A stretch of 64,000 bases of DNA from Chloroflexota bacterium (GCA_028875245.1 JAPPEU010000011.1:1-64000); one strand, 5' to 3'; positions 26,974 to 36,411 are shown, numbered from the stretch's first letter. Notes: generated from the sequence alone by a model not told the origin. Program-made: numbers and translations.

Positions 26974-27993
26974 CTAGAACAAGCCTATCAGCCGCGTCAG
27001 CCAATCGCGCTTGATTGCGCCTTGACCTTCGTACCAGGCATAGGTATCGCGCAGGCTGGTCTCGATGTCGACCTCGGGACTGAAGAGCTCGCGCCGGGCT
27101 TTGCCGCCGTCGAAATAAACATGGGCGCCGCCCAGCCGCGTCTGATCGGCATCCATCGGCGTAGAAATGCCGAGCGCGCGCAGCAATTCGATGAGCCGCG
27201 CCGTCGGTTCCAGCAGCCAATCCGGCATGGACAATATTGGTGGCCGTACAGCGCAAGCGGCCGCGATCATCGTGAACCAATCGCGATAAGATATATTCCT
27301 GCAATTGAGGACATAACGCTCGCCACTCCGCCCGCGTTCGACCGCATTGAGATGCGCCCGCGCCACATCGCGCACGTCAATGACGGCCAGGCCGCCCGAG
27401 GACATCGGCGTCAGCCATTGATAACGCGCCGTCTCCAAAATGAAACTGCCGGAAATGGCGTTGAGGTCGCCCGGGCCGATGATAACCGTCGGGTTGAGCG
27501 TGACGACGTCAAGGCCCTCAGTCACAAATTCGCCGACCACCGCTTCCGCTTGCTGCTTGGTGTAGGCATACCAGAAGCGTTCCGGTGGCAGATTGAAGGC
27601 GTCGCTTTCATCGGCCGGCTCCCGGCCCGGGCGAATGCCGACGGCCGAGGCGCTGCTGGTGAAGATGATGCGGCGGACGCGGGCTGACTGCGCGGCGGTC
27701 AGCAAGTTGCGCGTCCCGTCAACATTGACGCGCCAGAGGGCATCGCGGTCGTCATCTCGCCAGTAGTCGGCTTTGGCGGCGGCGTGAAACACCACATCGC
27801 AATCGGCGCAGGCGCGCTCAAGCAGCGCGATATCGTCCAGGTCGCCGGCTACCGCTTCGACGGCCAGGCCGGCCAGGACACCCAATTTGCGCTCGGAGCG
27901 GTAGAGGACGCGCACGCTATACCCGGTCTCGCTGAGCAGGCGCGTCAAATGCGAGCCGACGAAGCCGGTGGCGCCGGTGACAAGTGCTTTCAT
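26974..27993 (-). CDS. NAD(P)-dependent epimerase/reductase (extended SDR)
   Basis: A 339-residue extended short-chain dehydrogenase/reductase. The Rossmann glycine motif is VTGATGFVGSHL at the N-terminus, the catalytic pair is Y-x3-K in WYAYTKQQAEA, and the active-site serine lies in FTSSASAVG. Overall pattern resembles hopanoid-associated sugar epimerases (HpnA) and dihydroflavonol-4-reductase-like proteins. The ATG at 27993 begins the Rossmann strand directly; a 12-residue upstream extension is rejected. It lies downstream of the LuxR regulator in the same direction. Substrate undetermined. Confidence 0.83.
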   Translation of the reverse strand: MKALVTGATGFVGSHLTRLLSETGYSVRVLYRSERKLGVLAGLAVEAVAGDLDDIALLERACADCDVVFHAAAKADYWRDDDRDALWRVNVDGTRNLLTAAQSARVRRIIFTSSASAVGIRPGREPADESDAFNLPPERFWYAYTKQQAEAVVGEFVTEGLDVVTLNPTVIIGPGDLNAISGSFILETARYQWLTPMSSGGLAVIDVRDVARAHLNAVERGRSGERYVLNCRNISYRDWFTMIAAACAVRPPILSMPDWLLEPTARLIELLRALGISTPMDADQTRLGGAHVYFDGGKARRELFSPEVDIETSLRDTYAWYEGQGAIKRDWLTRLIGLF

Positions 27994-28038
27994 GCGCTTA
28001 TCTTGCCATAAATCCCCGGCCCGCGACACGCCAAGCCG

Positions 28039-28695
28039 CTAAAGCACAATCATGCCCAGCCGCGTGGCGCGGACGACCGCTTCGGTACGGCTTTGCGCGT
28101 CTAGTTTGCTCATGATGGCGTTGACATGAAACTTCGCCGTGTGCTGGCTGATGCCCAGCTCATGAGCGATGGCTCGGTTGGTCAGCCCACGCGCCAACAA
28201 CTGCAGCACCTCGTTTTCGCGCGCCGTCAGCGGGTTGGCCGGCGGCGTCCTTTCACTGGGAAGCGCCTCGTCAAACAGGTCGATAAGTCGAGGATCAAGC
28301 ACGGTCAAACCCTCGTCGAGCGCTGTGACGGCCGCGACAATGCCATCAGGATCGCTTTCACGGAGGAGCAAGGCGAAGCGCGGGAACGCCCGCAATGCGC
28401 CCAGCACGGAACGCAGCGCCAGCTCATCATCATGCGCCAGCGCCAGGACCGGAATATCTTTATCCAGCGGGATCAGCCGGTCGCGCAGCGTCTCGGTCTC
28501 CCAGCCAAAATCGACGATGAGCAGATCCGGCTCCAGCCGCTCGATAGCGCGCCGCATGCCCGCCCCATCGGCCTGACCCAGCACGTTGCAGCCGCGCTCC
28601 TCCAGCAAGGCGGCCAAACCGGCGCGGCTCAACAGGCTCTCGGCGACAATGAGCAATCGGGGTTCTGCATCGGCATTGGCAAGCTCTGTCATCAT
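28039..28695 (-). CDS. LuxR/NarL-type response regulator with atypical receiver
   Basis: About 218 residues: an N-terminal receiver-like domain (residues 12-130) and a C-terminal LuxR helix-turn-helix (about 150-215) opening LTARENEVLQLLARG and including the recognition region ISQHTAKFHVNAIM. The phospho-acceptor position is present (D62, LLIVDFGW), but the usual acidic pair at the end of the first strand is replaced (LLIVAES), so Mg2+-dependent phosphorylation may be weak or lost. No histidine kinase is adjacent. The start is uncertain: ATGs at 28695/28692 sit just before the receiver strand, and a longer frame reaches 28779. Confidence 0.8.
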   Translation of the reverse strand: MMTELANADAEPRLLIVAESLLSRAGLAALLEERGCNVLGQADGAGMRRAIERLEPDLLIVDFGWETETLRDRLIPLDKDIPVLALAHDDELALRSVLGALRAFPRFALLLRESDPDGIVAAVTALDEGLTVLDPRLIDLFDEALPSERTPPANPLTARENEVLQLLARGLTNRAIAHELGISQHTAKFHVNAIMSKLDAQSRTEAVVRATRLGMIVL

Positions 28696-28760
28696 GCGAG
28701 GGACCCCAGCGTTTTGCATTTGAGAAACATTGATCGGATGACGCGCCGCGCCATGCGCCG

Positions 28761-28795
28761 CCCTTGTGGGCTCGCCCAAAGGGCCGACGCTACAG
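28761..28795. repeat. Degenerate intergenic repeat R3
   Basis: TGTGGGCTCGCCCAAAGGGCCGACGCTACAG, a decayed relative of the TAGGGGCG family, between the LuxR gene and the divergent CFA synthase. Confidence 0.35.
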
Positions 28796-28806
28796 TATAC
28801 GAGGGC

Positions 28807-28837
28807 TTGCGCAATCAGTCACCAATCTTGTTATAAT
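28807..28837 (+). promoter_or_regulatory. Predicted promoter of the CFA synthase gene
   Basis: A perfect -10 TATAAT at 28832-28837; the best -35 is TTGCGC at 28807-28812 with a long 19-base spacer. It is about 40 bases before the start codon. Confidence 0.45.
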
Positions 28838-28878
28838 ATGGGCTAATTCCGCGGCATGGTGAAATGAGGAGGTTTGCT

Positions 28879-30201
28879 GTGGTTGAGGCACAAGTCATGA
28901 CGCGTGACAGCCATGTGGCCAATACGCTGGATCTGCTGACGGCTGTGTTTGAGAATTATCCCGGTCGCGATTTCGCCATTCGCTTATGGGACGGCACCGT
29001 ATGGGAACCGCAAAACGCAAGTACGGCTCGCTTCACCATCGTGCTCAATGGCCCATCGGCGCTGCGCCGCATGTTCTTCCCGCCGACTGAACGCAAGCTC
29101 GGCGAGGCTTATATGTTCGGGGATTTCGAAATCGAGGGCGAACTCTACGCCGCCATCGACCTGGCGCGTTTTTTGTGGGAGGGCTGGAGCTGGTCAGAAA
29201 CGCTGCGTTTCGCGCCCAAGCTGCTGCGCCTGCCCTCGCGCGATCCCGGCGGCAACAGTCAGATCGCCCATCTCTCCGGCGAGAAGCATTCGGTCAAGCG
29301 TGATATGCAGGCGATCCAATATCACTACGATGTCTCCAACGAGTTCTATCAGCTTTGGCTCGATGAAAAGATGGTCTATTCCTGCGCTTATTTTAAGGAC
29401 CCCGCCGAGGGCATTGACGCGGCCCAGAGCCGCAAGCTGGATTATATCTGCCGCAAGCTGCGGCTTGAACCGGGCGACCGACTGCTGGATATCGGCTGCG
29501 GCTGGGGCGCGCTCATTATGCACGCGGCCGAAAATTACGGCGTCGATGCCCTGGGCATCACGCTCAGCGAGAAGCAGTTGGCGCTGGCGGAGGAACGCAT
29601 TGAAGCGGCCGGCTTGTCAGGGCGTTGCCGGGCGGAACTGCTGGATTATCGCAATGTCGACGAAAGCCAGCCCTTCGACAAGATCGTCAGCGTCGGCATG
29701 GTGGAGCATGTCGGGCGGGAGAATCTGGCGATCTATTTTGAAAAAGCCTACCGACTCTTGCGGCATGGCGGCGTCTTCCTGAACCATGGCATCACCTTGT
29801 TCCAGGCGCCGAAAATTCCCCAATACCAAGCCAAAGACTCTTTCGTGCAGCAATACATCTTCCCCGATGGCGATAGCCAGCATATCGCCTACGTGCTGGA
29901 TGTGGCGGCCAAAGCGGGCTTTGAAGTGCGCGATGTCGAAAGCCTGCGCGAGCATTACGCGCTGACGCTGAAAAATTGGCTGGCGCGTTACGAAGCGCAT
30001 GAAGAGACGATACTGGATATGCTGGGGCCGGTCGGTTATCGGCGCTGGCGCATATACCTGACGGGCGCGCGCTGGGTTTTTGAATCGGGATACAACTCGA
30101 TTCACCAGGCGCTGCTGTACAAAACCGAGGACGGCAAAGGCGCGAGCGGATTCCTGCCGCTCAATCGCGATGATTGGTACGTGGGCTCATCTGACAGCTA
30201 A
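28879..30201 (+). CDS. cfa: Cyclopropane-fatty-acyl-phospholipid synthase
   Basis: A SAM-dependent CFA/mycolic-acid-type methyltransferase of 440 residues that adds a methylene across double bonds of membrane phospholipid acyl chains. The SAM site is LLDIGCGWGALIMHAAE near residue 205, followed by VEHVGRENLAIYF and the conserved late segment HYALTLKNWLARYEAHEE. An N-terminal lipid-binding part (about 1-140) is present, so it is full length. AGGAGGT at 28867-28873 is ideal for the GTG at 28879, not for the ATG at 28864. A hairpin with a T-run follows the stop. Confidence 0.92.
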   Translation: MVEAQVMTRDSHVANTLDLLTAVFENYPGRDFAIRLWDGTVWEPQNASTARFTIVLNGPSALRRMFFPPTERKLGEAYMFGDFEIEGELYAAIDLARFLWEGWSWSETLRFAPKLLRLPSRDPGGNSQIAHLSGEKHSVKRDMQAIQYHYDVSNEFYQLWLDEKMVYSCAYFKDPAEGIDAAQSRKLDYICRKLRLEPGDRLLDIGCGWGALIMHAAENYGVDALGITLSEKQLALAEERIEAAGLSGRCRAELLDYRNVDESQPFDKIVSVGMVEHVGRENLAIYFEKAYRLLRHGGVFLNHGITLFQAPKIPQYQAKDSFVQQYIFPDGDSQHIAYVLDVAAKAGFEVRDVESLREHYALTLKNWLARYEAHEETILDMLGPVGYRRWRIYLTGARWVFESGYNSIHQALLYKTEDGKGASGFLPLNRDDWYVGSSDS

Positions 30202-30228
30202 ATCCGGGCACGTTTACGTTTGATTTGC

Positions 30229-30260
30229 GGGCGATATGATATATCGCCCCTACAATTTTT
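30229..30260 (+). terminator. Hairpin repeat R4, possible terminator of cfa
   Basis: Perfect 9-bp stem GGGCGATAT / ATATCGCCC with a GAT loop (30229-30249), then CTACAATTTTT. It belongs to the TAGGGGCG repeat family (closing arm CGCCCCTACAA) but could also terminate transcription. A close relative is at 36531-36559. Confidence 0.5.
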
Positions 30261-30278
30261 GCTGTTGAGCCACGTCAA

Positions 30279-31118
30279 TCAGACGAGGCGCGGCTGCAGC
30301 TCCGCCAGGAAAACATCGCTGATCATCAACTCACAACGTTCGCGATCGAGGAAATAACTGAGGCGCTCGTAGCCGGCGTTCTGCAGGTTGGCCAGCGCTT
30401 TGTCGAAGTCGGCGCCGACGCGATGGGGGTCGTGCGAATCGGAGCCGATCACAACCGGAATCCCGCGCAGGGCCATCTCCTTCAACATGACATCGCCGGG
30501 GTTCATCTCCGGATAGGACTTGTTGAGACCGCTGGTATTCAACTCCATGGCGACGCCGGTCCGCGCGATCCGGTCCAGAACGCGCCGGATGGCATCAAGA
30601 TGGTCCGCCACATCATACTGCTTGGGATGAGCGATCTTGACGACATCGGGATGGCTCAGGCAATCGTAGAGACCTGTTTCAGCCGCGTCGGCCAGGTTCT
30701 CGAAATAACTCCGCTCGTATTCGAGCCGCGTCCTCCCGTTCTGATACCTGGCTTTGAATTCCTTGGTCAGCGCGTGCACCGAGCCGAGGATATAGCTGAA
30801 ATCTGCGCGGTCATGCACATCGGCGATCCAAGCTTCCATACCGGGAAAGTAATCGCTTTCCAGGCCCAAGCGCAGGTCAACCCGCCCGGCGTATTCGTCA
30901 CGCGCCGCGCCGATCATGTCGACATATTGCGGCAATTGCGCCAGCGTCATGCGCACGCCGGCGTCCCAGCCTTCGGGCATGGGGCTGTGGCAGGTGAAGG
31001 TGATGCCGCGCAGTCCAACGCGCTCGGCCTGGGCGGCATAGGCGGATGGTTCCCCGCGGGCGTGTTTGCAGAGGGGCGTGTGCATGTGCGAGTCGTACAT
31101 GTTGGGCTCGTATGGCAT
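30279..31118 (-). CDS. PHP-domain phosphatase, histidinol-phosphatase-like (HisJ family)
   Basis: A 279-residue PHP-fold metallophosphoesterase. Metal ligands expected for HisJ are visible: H11 and H13 (YDSHMHTP), H19 (CKHA), the E in GLESDYFPG, H in LGSVHAL, H in LSHPDVVK, and D/H in IGSDSHDPHRV. HisK/HisJ enzymes hydrolyse histidinol phosphate in histidine synthesis, but related PHP proteins act on other phosphates, and no his genes are near. AGGAG lies about 6 bases before the ATG. Confidence 0.87.
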   Translation of the reverse strand: MPYEPNMYDSHMHTPLCKHARGEPSAYAAQAERVGLRGITFTCHSPMPEGWDAGVRMTLAQLPQYVDMIGAARDEYAGRVDLRLGLESDYFPGMEAWIADVHDRADFSYILGSVHALTKEFKARYQNGRTRLEYERSYFENLADAAETGLYDCLSHPDVVKIAHPKQYDVADHLDAIRRVLDRIARTGVAMELNTSGLNKSYPEMNPGDVMLKEMALRGIPVVIGSDSHDPHRVGADFDKALANLQNAGYERLSYFLDRERCELMISDVFLAELQPRLV

Positions 31119-31290
31119 GGCGGTCTCCTAGCCGGGCAAGGACGGCGCCTATTGTGGAGTAGATGCGGGGGGATGTCTATTGCGGGTTCAAGCTGACGGC
31201 GAATCCGACGGCAGTCCTACGCGAAACCTACGCGCGCTACGGGAATCCGACGACGATTCTGCGTCGCCATCAGCCGCGCGATACTGCGCG

Positions 31291-31296
31291 TATAAT
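31291..31296 (+). promoter_or_regulatory. -10 box of the secreted propeller-like protein gene
   Basis: TATAAT 33 bases before the ATG at 31329. No good -35 is seen. The rest of 31119-31328 contains no gene. Confidence 0.4.
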
Positions 31297-31328
31297 GAAA
31301 AGACGAGCGGACAGAAACGGAGTTGGTC

Positions 31329-33086
31329 ATGCCAAAACGATTCTTTGGGCTAATTGCAGCATCCGTGCTGCTGGGCGTAATGACGTCTTCGACTTCTATT
31401 GCCTGCCAAGGTCCGTCACCATACGACTTTGCGAATATTTCGGAGATGGATCTCTGGGCGCGCGCGACTGTGATGGATGTCGACGACCGAGGTTTCAGCG
31501 CCATTCTGAAGGTACGCGAATACTTCAAGGGCGAGGGACCCGAGTGGCTGGCGGTGATTCGCTATCCAGTTGGCTTGCAGACCGCTCATCGCGTACGAGG
31601 CTACCCCACCGCTCCCTGCCTTTACGCTGGCCACGGGACGCGCTTGATCCATGGGCGCGCAGGCTACTACGGGCTTTCGAGCAATGGCGACGGAACGTTC
31701 ACTGACCTGCTATACAATGCAGCGCACTATTTCTTCGTCGATGGAGAAATGGACGGCGAGTATTACGTCGATGATCCCGACGGATTCATGGATGAAATCG
31801 TGCTTTCTGAAGCGGAATTTGTGGAGCGCTTGCTGGCAGTTGGCGGGCGTGAAAACGCGGTCGAACCGATCCAATCCGCGGAATCGAGGCCTTTGCTAAT
31901 GCGCTATCTGCTTGTCACCCTAGAGGATGGAACGCTCCTGCACGTGAATCCAGATCGTAGCCTTAGTTTCCTTGGGGAAGACGATCCAATCGCCATATCG
32001 CCCGATGGCGCGCACACGGTCTACCGCGCGGGCGACGACACGCTGGTATTCAACTACATTTGGGGCAAGCGCTTTATGGAGGAATCATTTCGAGACCAAA
32101 TTAAGAAACCGGGACAGAATGCGGCATTTTCACCCGACAGCAATATGGTGGCCGTTTGGGATGACGATCATGTCGCTGTCTATATTTATCGTCAACACGG
32201 CGTACCCTACGAATTGGGTCGTCTCGCCCGCACGGCGCTTGAGCGCAACGCATCCACAGACTCGCAGAATCAAGTCAGAGGAGACCTGATGATAAAATGG
32301 AGCGCAGACAGCGGCACGATCGCGTGGCAAGAGAATAGCGGCATCTGGCGCTGGAATCTGTACGAGGAAGCCGCGCCGGAACTCGTGCCTGGCACGCCAG
32401 AGCGCGCAGCGCTTAATCTCATAGGTCTTTCGCGTAGCGGACGTTTTGTGAGCTACCACTCCGGAGCTGAACTTCGCCTTTTCGACAGCCAGTTGCAGAA
32501 GACTTTCCACAATGCCGTCGTCGCGCCGAACGAAAACACCGTTATCAAATTTGAACCGGATCGCGAACGGCTGCGACAATGGAAGCGAGAAACAAGCTGC
32601 CGCGCGCCGATGAACGAGAATTGCGCTGAACTGCATACGTACAGTGACGGTTCGTTTATTTCATCGTTTCCATATCAAATGGAACTAATGGGCAGTGTGT
32701 TTTGCGGCGAATATCACGGCTGTCGGGTATTGGGCCAACCCTGGCATCCGTCTAGAAACTTTGATACTGGCTATATCGGCGGAAGGGAGATCAATGTCTC
32801 AATGCGTCAGGCAAGGCAAATCGCCTACGATCCATTCTACGACAAACCGGCCGTATTGCGAGGCGATTATCAGATCGAATTTGATTTCTATTTCAGCGGC
32901 TATTTCGAAGGTTGGCTGGATATTGACGAGTCCGACTTTGCTCGCCTGGATTATCTGAATCTCGAAGGCATCGTCGACAGCCCCATAGCGTCAATCGAAT
33001 GGGGGCAGCCGATCTTCTACGACAGGTTCATGCTGACCGCGACCGAGTATCTGCCGCGGACGGTGACAATTGCCGGAGGCGCGTAA
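31329..33086 (+). CDS. Secreted protein with WD40-like/beta-propeller segments, unknown function
   Basis: A 585-residue exported protein. It has an N-terminal signal peptide (residues 1-26, cleavage near SIAC). A first domain of about 150 residues has paired cysteines. From about residue 190 there are repeated strands with propeller-like phrases (DPIAISPDGAHTVYRAG, NAAFSPDSNMVAVWDD, IKWSADSGTIAWQ, LIGLSRSGRFVSYHS), consistent with WD40/PD40-type blades. The C-terminal part has Cys pairs and Trp/Tyr-rich strands. CGGAG precedes the ATG. I do not recognise a family; it may be a calcium-free extracellular binding protein. Confidence 0.7.
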   Translation: MPKRFFGLIAASVLLGVMTSSTSIACQGPSPYDFANISEMDLWARATVMDVDDRGFSAILKVREYFKGEGPEWLAVIRYPVGLQTAHRVRGYPTAPCLYAGHGTRLIHGRAGYYGLSSNGDGTFTDLLYNAAHYFFVDGEMDGEYYVDDPDGFMDEIVLSEAEFVERLLAVGGRENAVEPIQSAESRPLLMRYLLVTLEDGTLLHVNPDRSLSFLGEDDPIAISPDGAHTVYRAGDDTLVFNYIWGKRFMEESFRDQIKKPGQNAAFSPDSNMVAVWDDDHVAVYIYRQHGVPYELGRLARTALERNASTDSQNQVRGDLMIKWSADSGTIAWQENSGIWRWNLYEEAAPELVPGTPERAALNLIGLSRSGRFVSYHSGAELRLFDSQLQKTFHNAVVAPNENTVIKFEPDRERLRQWKRETSCRAPMNENCAELHTYSDGSFISSFPYQMELMGSVFCGEYHGCRVLGQPWHPSRNFDTGYIGGREINVSMRQARQIAYDPFYDKPAVLRGDYQIEFDFYFSGYFEGWLDIDESDFARLDYLNLEGIVDSPIASIEWGQPIFYDRFMLTATEYLPRTVTIAGGA

Positions 33087-33144
33087 CAGCGCATTCAATT
33101 TAGCGGGCCGCCGTCGAGTTCAATCGGCGCGACTTTAACCGGAG

Positions 33145-33510
33145 TCAACTCGTCGCCACGCGCACAATCTCGGCAATGCGGGCTTCGGTCGCGGCGTCCA
33201 GCTCGGTCAGGAACCAGGCGTTGGCGATGAGCTTGTGCGGCGCGTCTTCGTCGATGGGCAGATTCGCCTTCTCAGTGAGACCGAAGGTCAGGTAGTCATC
33301 CTTGCGAATGAATACGAGGACGGGTGTGCTTCGGCCGCGCGCGTAGCCGGGCATGCCGTACCACAGCCGCGGCTTGAGCTTGGGCGCTGCTTCTATGATG
33401 ATGTTGTGCATCCGCAAGCCAATTTCCGCGTACTCGCCAAACATCTGCGGGATCTTTTCCAATACCGCCGCCAGATTGTCCGCGTCCTTATCCGCTTTCT
33501 TGGTCGCCAT
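33145..33510 (-). CDS. DUF1801 domain protein (YdhG-like)
   Basis: A 121-residue small cytosolic protein of the DUF1801 fold, sometimes annotated as an iron-chaperone-like frataxin homologue. Characteristic phrases are KPRLWYGMPGYARG and VLVFIRKDDYLTFGLTEKANLP. AAGGAAA lies shortly upstream of its ATG. Biological role is unestablished for most members. It is isolated from its neighbours. Confidence 0.82.
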   Translation of the reverse strand: MATKKADKDADNLAAVLEKIPQMFGEYAEIGLRMHNIIIEAAPKLKPRLWYGMPGYARGRSTPVLVFIRKDDYLTFGLTEKANLPIDEDAPHKLIANAWFLTELDAATEARIAEIVRVATS

Positions 33511-33590
33511 ATAGATTTCCTTTCATTGACCGCGAGCAGGCATAAGCAATTGCGCCGTCACAACAAGCCTACAGGAACATCGTCAGCCCT

Positions 33591-35126
33591 TCAAGTCAAG
33601 CGCGACAGCCGCCGCATATTGTCTCGATTGTCGCGGTAGAGATCGCGGTAGATGGGATAAAGCTCGTCGTAAATCGCCTTCGCCGCTGGATCCGGCTGAA
33701 TGCGGCGCTCGATCTTCAGCCAGCGCTCGCGCAGCGGCTTCCAATCATCGAAGATGCCAGCCGCCATGCCCGCGATGTAAGCGTCGCCGTAGGCTGCGCC
33801 GATTGTTTGCCGGGGCAGGTCTTGCGGCAGGCCGGTGACATCGCTGCAGATTTGCGGCCAGAGCGCGTCTTGCGCCCCGCCGCCGATGGCGATCAGACGT
33901 TTTGGCGCGGCGCCCGCCTGCCCCATCGCCTCGATGTTGTGGCGCAGGCCGAACGCGATGCCTTCGAGGCAGCTGCGGTAGAGATGGGCGCGGCTGTGGC
34001 TGAGGGCCAAACCGAAGAATACGCCCTTGGCCTCGAGATCGTTGATGGGGCTGCGCTCTCCACTGAAGTAAGGCAGCGTGATCAAGCCGGCGCTTCCGGG
34101 CGGGCTGCCCGCGGCCCGCTCCGACAGCAGCGCGAAGGCGTTAGCGCCAGCGGCTTGCGCGTCAATCCGCTCCTCGGCGGCCAGTTCATCGCGAAACCAG
34201 GTCAGCAGCGCGCCCGAAGTCGCCATCCCGGCCGCCAATATCGCCTTGTCCGACGTCAGATGGACCGACGCCCAGAGGTCGCGGTGCGGTCGATAACGCG
34301 CCGTCGTTTGGATCAGAAACAAGGTGGAGCCGTACATCACCATCAGGTCGCCATTTGACGTGGCGCCGGCGGCGACCGCTTCAGCCAGGGCGTCTGCCGT
34401 GCCGACTGCGACAGGCGTACCGACCGGAATGCCGGTTTCACCCGCCGCTTCCGCCGTGACCTGACCGGCGCATTCGATGGACCAGCGCGTCTCCGGCAGC
34501 CAATCAAGCGGGCAGACCTGCTCGACCCAATCTTTGTGCCAGGCCATTCGCCGCACATCAAAGAAAGGCGTGAAATAAGGGGCGACATAATTATCGACGA
34601 CGAGTTTATCGCACAGGCGAAAGACGAGATAGGTCGCCGCCGTGACGATCTTGCGCGTCATGGCGAAAAGCTCGGGTTGATGTTTGCGATACCAGAGAAC
34701 TTTAGGGCCGACCGATTGCGCCGAGAGCAGATGACCGGAGCGCTCGAAGATGGCCTCTTCGCCGTGGGCGGCGTTCAACTCGGCGATTTCTACGCCCGCG
34801 CGGGTGTCGATGCCGTAGAGGATGGCCGGGCGCAGGGGACGGAAGTTCTCATCGAGGGGCAGCATAGTCGGGGCGATGGCGCTGCAGGCGACGCCGGCGA
34901 TGCGATTCGCGTCGATCTCGGCGTGGGCGATCAAGGCGCGGGATATTGTACAGAAATCACGCCACCAGATTTTTTCGGCATCCTGCTCCGCCCAGCCGGG
35001 CTGCGGCATGTCGAAGCCGTGAGAGACGGTTTGCCGGGCGACAATGCGTCCGTCGAGGTCTGCCAGTACGCCCTTGGAGCTGGATGTGCCGATGTCGATG
35101 CCGAGCAAGAGACGGTCGCCGGTCAT
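33591..35126 (-). CDS. FGGY-family carbohydrate kinase (xylulokinase-like)
   Basis: A 511-residue sugar/polyol kinase. The N-terminal ATP phosphate loop is GIDIGTSSSKGV (9-20), the substrate-side pattern is GWAEQDAEKIWW, and the C-terminal ATP-binding region includes KRLIAIGGGAQDALWPQICSD split across the second actin-like domain. It resembles xylulokinases, but FGGY substrates cannot be read reliably from sequence. The ATG overlaps the stop of the upstream oxidoreductase by one base (TGATG), so the two are translationally coupled and probably act on the same sugar or polyol. Confidence 0.88.
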   Translation of the reverse strand: MTGDRLLLGIDIGTSSSKGVLADLDGRIVARQTVSHGFDMPQPGWAEQDAEKIWWRDFCTISRALIAHAEIDANRIAGVACSAIAPTMLPLDENFRPLRPAILYGIDTRAGVEIAELNAAHGEEAIFERSGHLLSAQSVGPKVLWYRKHQPELFAMTRKIVTAATYLVFRLCDKLVVDNYVAPYFTPFFDVRRMAWHKDWVEQVCPLDWLPETRWSIECAGQVTAEAAGETGIPVGTPVAVGTADALAEAVAAGATSNGDLMVMYGSTLFLIQTTARYRPHRDLWASVHLTSDKAILAAGMATSGALLTWFRDELAAEERIDAQAAGANAFALLSERAAGSPPGSAGLITLPYFSGERSPINDLEAKGVFFGLALSHSRAHLYRSCLEGIAFGLRHNIEAMGQAGAAPKRLIAIGGGAQDALWPQICSDVTGLPQDLPRQTIGAAYGDAYIAGMAAGIFDDWKPLRERWLKIERRIQPDPAAKAIYDELYPIYRDLYRDNRDNMRRLSRLT

Positions 35127-36157
35127 CAGTCAAGCTCAACCGGCCGGCCGGTTTGCGCCGATTCTTCGATGGCGGTCAAGACGCGGGTGACGAGCGCCGC
35201 CTCTTCACCGCTGGCGAGCAGGGGCGCGTCATCAACGACGGCGTCGACAAAACGGGCGATCGCCTCCAACACGAAGCCGCTGAGCCGCGCCGGGCTGTCA
35301 TCGGCGGGCATTCCCAGCACATCGGGCAGGCTCAACCCGCTGCGCGTGAACTGTTCCACCATGCGATGATCGGAGGTGTTGATGTACATCACGCCGTCGC
35401 TGCCGAGCAATTCCATCTTGAGATTGAAGACGTTGGGCTCGGTCTCGGGCAGGATCCAGCTATTCTCGAGCGTGACGACGGCGCCGCGCGCAAATTCGAC
35501 GATGGCGACATGGAAGTCCTGCGTATCGATGCCCATTTCCTTCAAAACGCCGGAGCGGCTGACGGCGTAGACGCGCGTCGGCTGGTCTCGCAGAAGCCAG
35601 CAAGCCATATCCAGGGTATGGCTGGCGAGGAACCAGAGCGCCGAGCTCTTGCTTGCCCAGGGCAGCATCTGCGTCGGCACAAAGGTCGTATTGCTGAGAC
35701 GGGCGTAGATGTACTTGAGCTCGCCCAATTCGCCCGCAAGCACCGCTTGCCTCCCCGCCAGGAAGGCCGGGCTGACGCGGTTTTGGAAGTCGACCATGAG
35801 CTTGACGCCGGCGGCATCGGCGGCTTCCACAATCGCGTCGGCGTCTTCGACTGTGGTCGCCAGCGGCTTCTCCACCAGCATGTGTTTGCCCGCTTGAGCC
35901 GCTGCGACGGCGATCTCGCGGTGGGCGAAATCGGGTGTGGCGATGGAGACGGCGGCGATATCGTCTCGCGCGAGCAAATCGCGATAATCGGTGTAAACAT
36001 GAGGCGCGCCGTAACGCTCGGCGACATCGCGGGCGCGGGCTTCGTCCAAATCACAGACGGCGACCAATTCCGCCTGCGGCAGTTGATGATAGACGCGGGC
36101 GTGCAAGCCGCCGCCGACGATGCCTGCCCCAATGACGCCGAATCCGGTTTTGTTCAT
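35126..36157 (-). CDS. Gfo/Idh/MocA family oxidoreductase
   Basis: A 343-residue NAD(P)-dependent sugar/inositol-type dehydrogenase. The Rossmann motif is VIGAGIVGGGLHARVYHQL at the N-terminus, the family EKP motif is in HMLVEKPLATT (the lysine orients substrate and cofactor), and the C-terminal alpha/beta substrate domain is complete. AAGGAAA is placed well for the ATG at 36157; a longer frame to 36259 adds a basic tail and is rejected. It is coupled to the FGGY kinase, which suggests a short catabolic route for an unidentified sugar or cyclitol. Confidence 0.9.
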   Translation of the reverse strand: MNKTGFGVIGAGIVGGGLHARVYHQLPQAELVAVCDLDEARARDVAERYGAPHVYTDYRDLLARDDIAAVSIATPDFAHREIAVAAAQAGKHMLVEKPLATTVEDADAIVEAADAAGVKLMVDFQNRVSPAFLAGRQAVLAGELGELKYIYARLSNTTFVPTQMLPWASKSSALWFLASHTLDMACWLLRDQPTRVYAVSRSGVLKEMGIDTQDFHVAIVEFARGAVVTLENSWILPETEPNVFNLKMELLGSDGVMYINTSDHRMVEQFTRSGLSLPDVLGMPADDSPARLSGFVLEAIARFVDAVVDDAPLLASGEEAALVTRVLTAIEESAQTGRPVELD

Positions 36158-36366
36158 GCCAGGTTTCCTTTTTTTGTGGTTTCGCCAACGAGTATACCGA
36201 GGACAGCGAGGTGGTCTAACCAGGCCTTTACGCCTATGCGGCGGAGATTGATTAGCCATTGTGGAACCGTGTCGAATATCATTGCTTACTCACGATTTTT
36301 AGCGCTCTCTATGTTCTCTCATTTTAATGAACCTGCCAAATTCCGTTTGCAATCACAACGAGATTT

Positions 36367-36393
36367 GTAGGGGCGAGACAAGTCTCGCCCTAC
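36367..36393. repeat. Intergenic hairpin repeat R5
   Basis: GTAGGGGCGAGAC then AA then GTCTCGCCCTAC: a perfect 9-bp stem (GGGCGAGAC/GTCTCGCCC), the cleanest compact member of the family. Confidence 0.85.
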
Positions 36394-36411
36394 GAGCTCG
36401 CGCAATCGCAT

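Noticed and set aside
36367..36393. CRISPR or phage attachment site
   Set aside because: Repeats are dispersed, variable and self-complementary, with no regular spacing or spacers and no cas genes.
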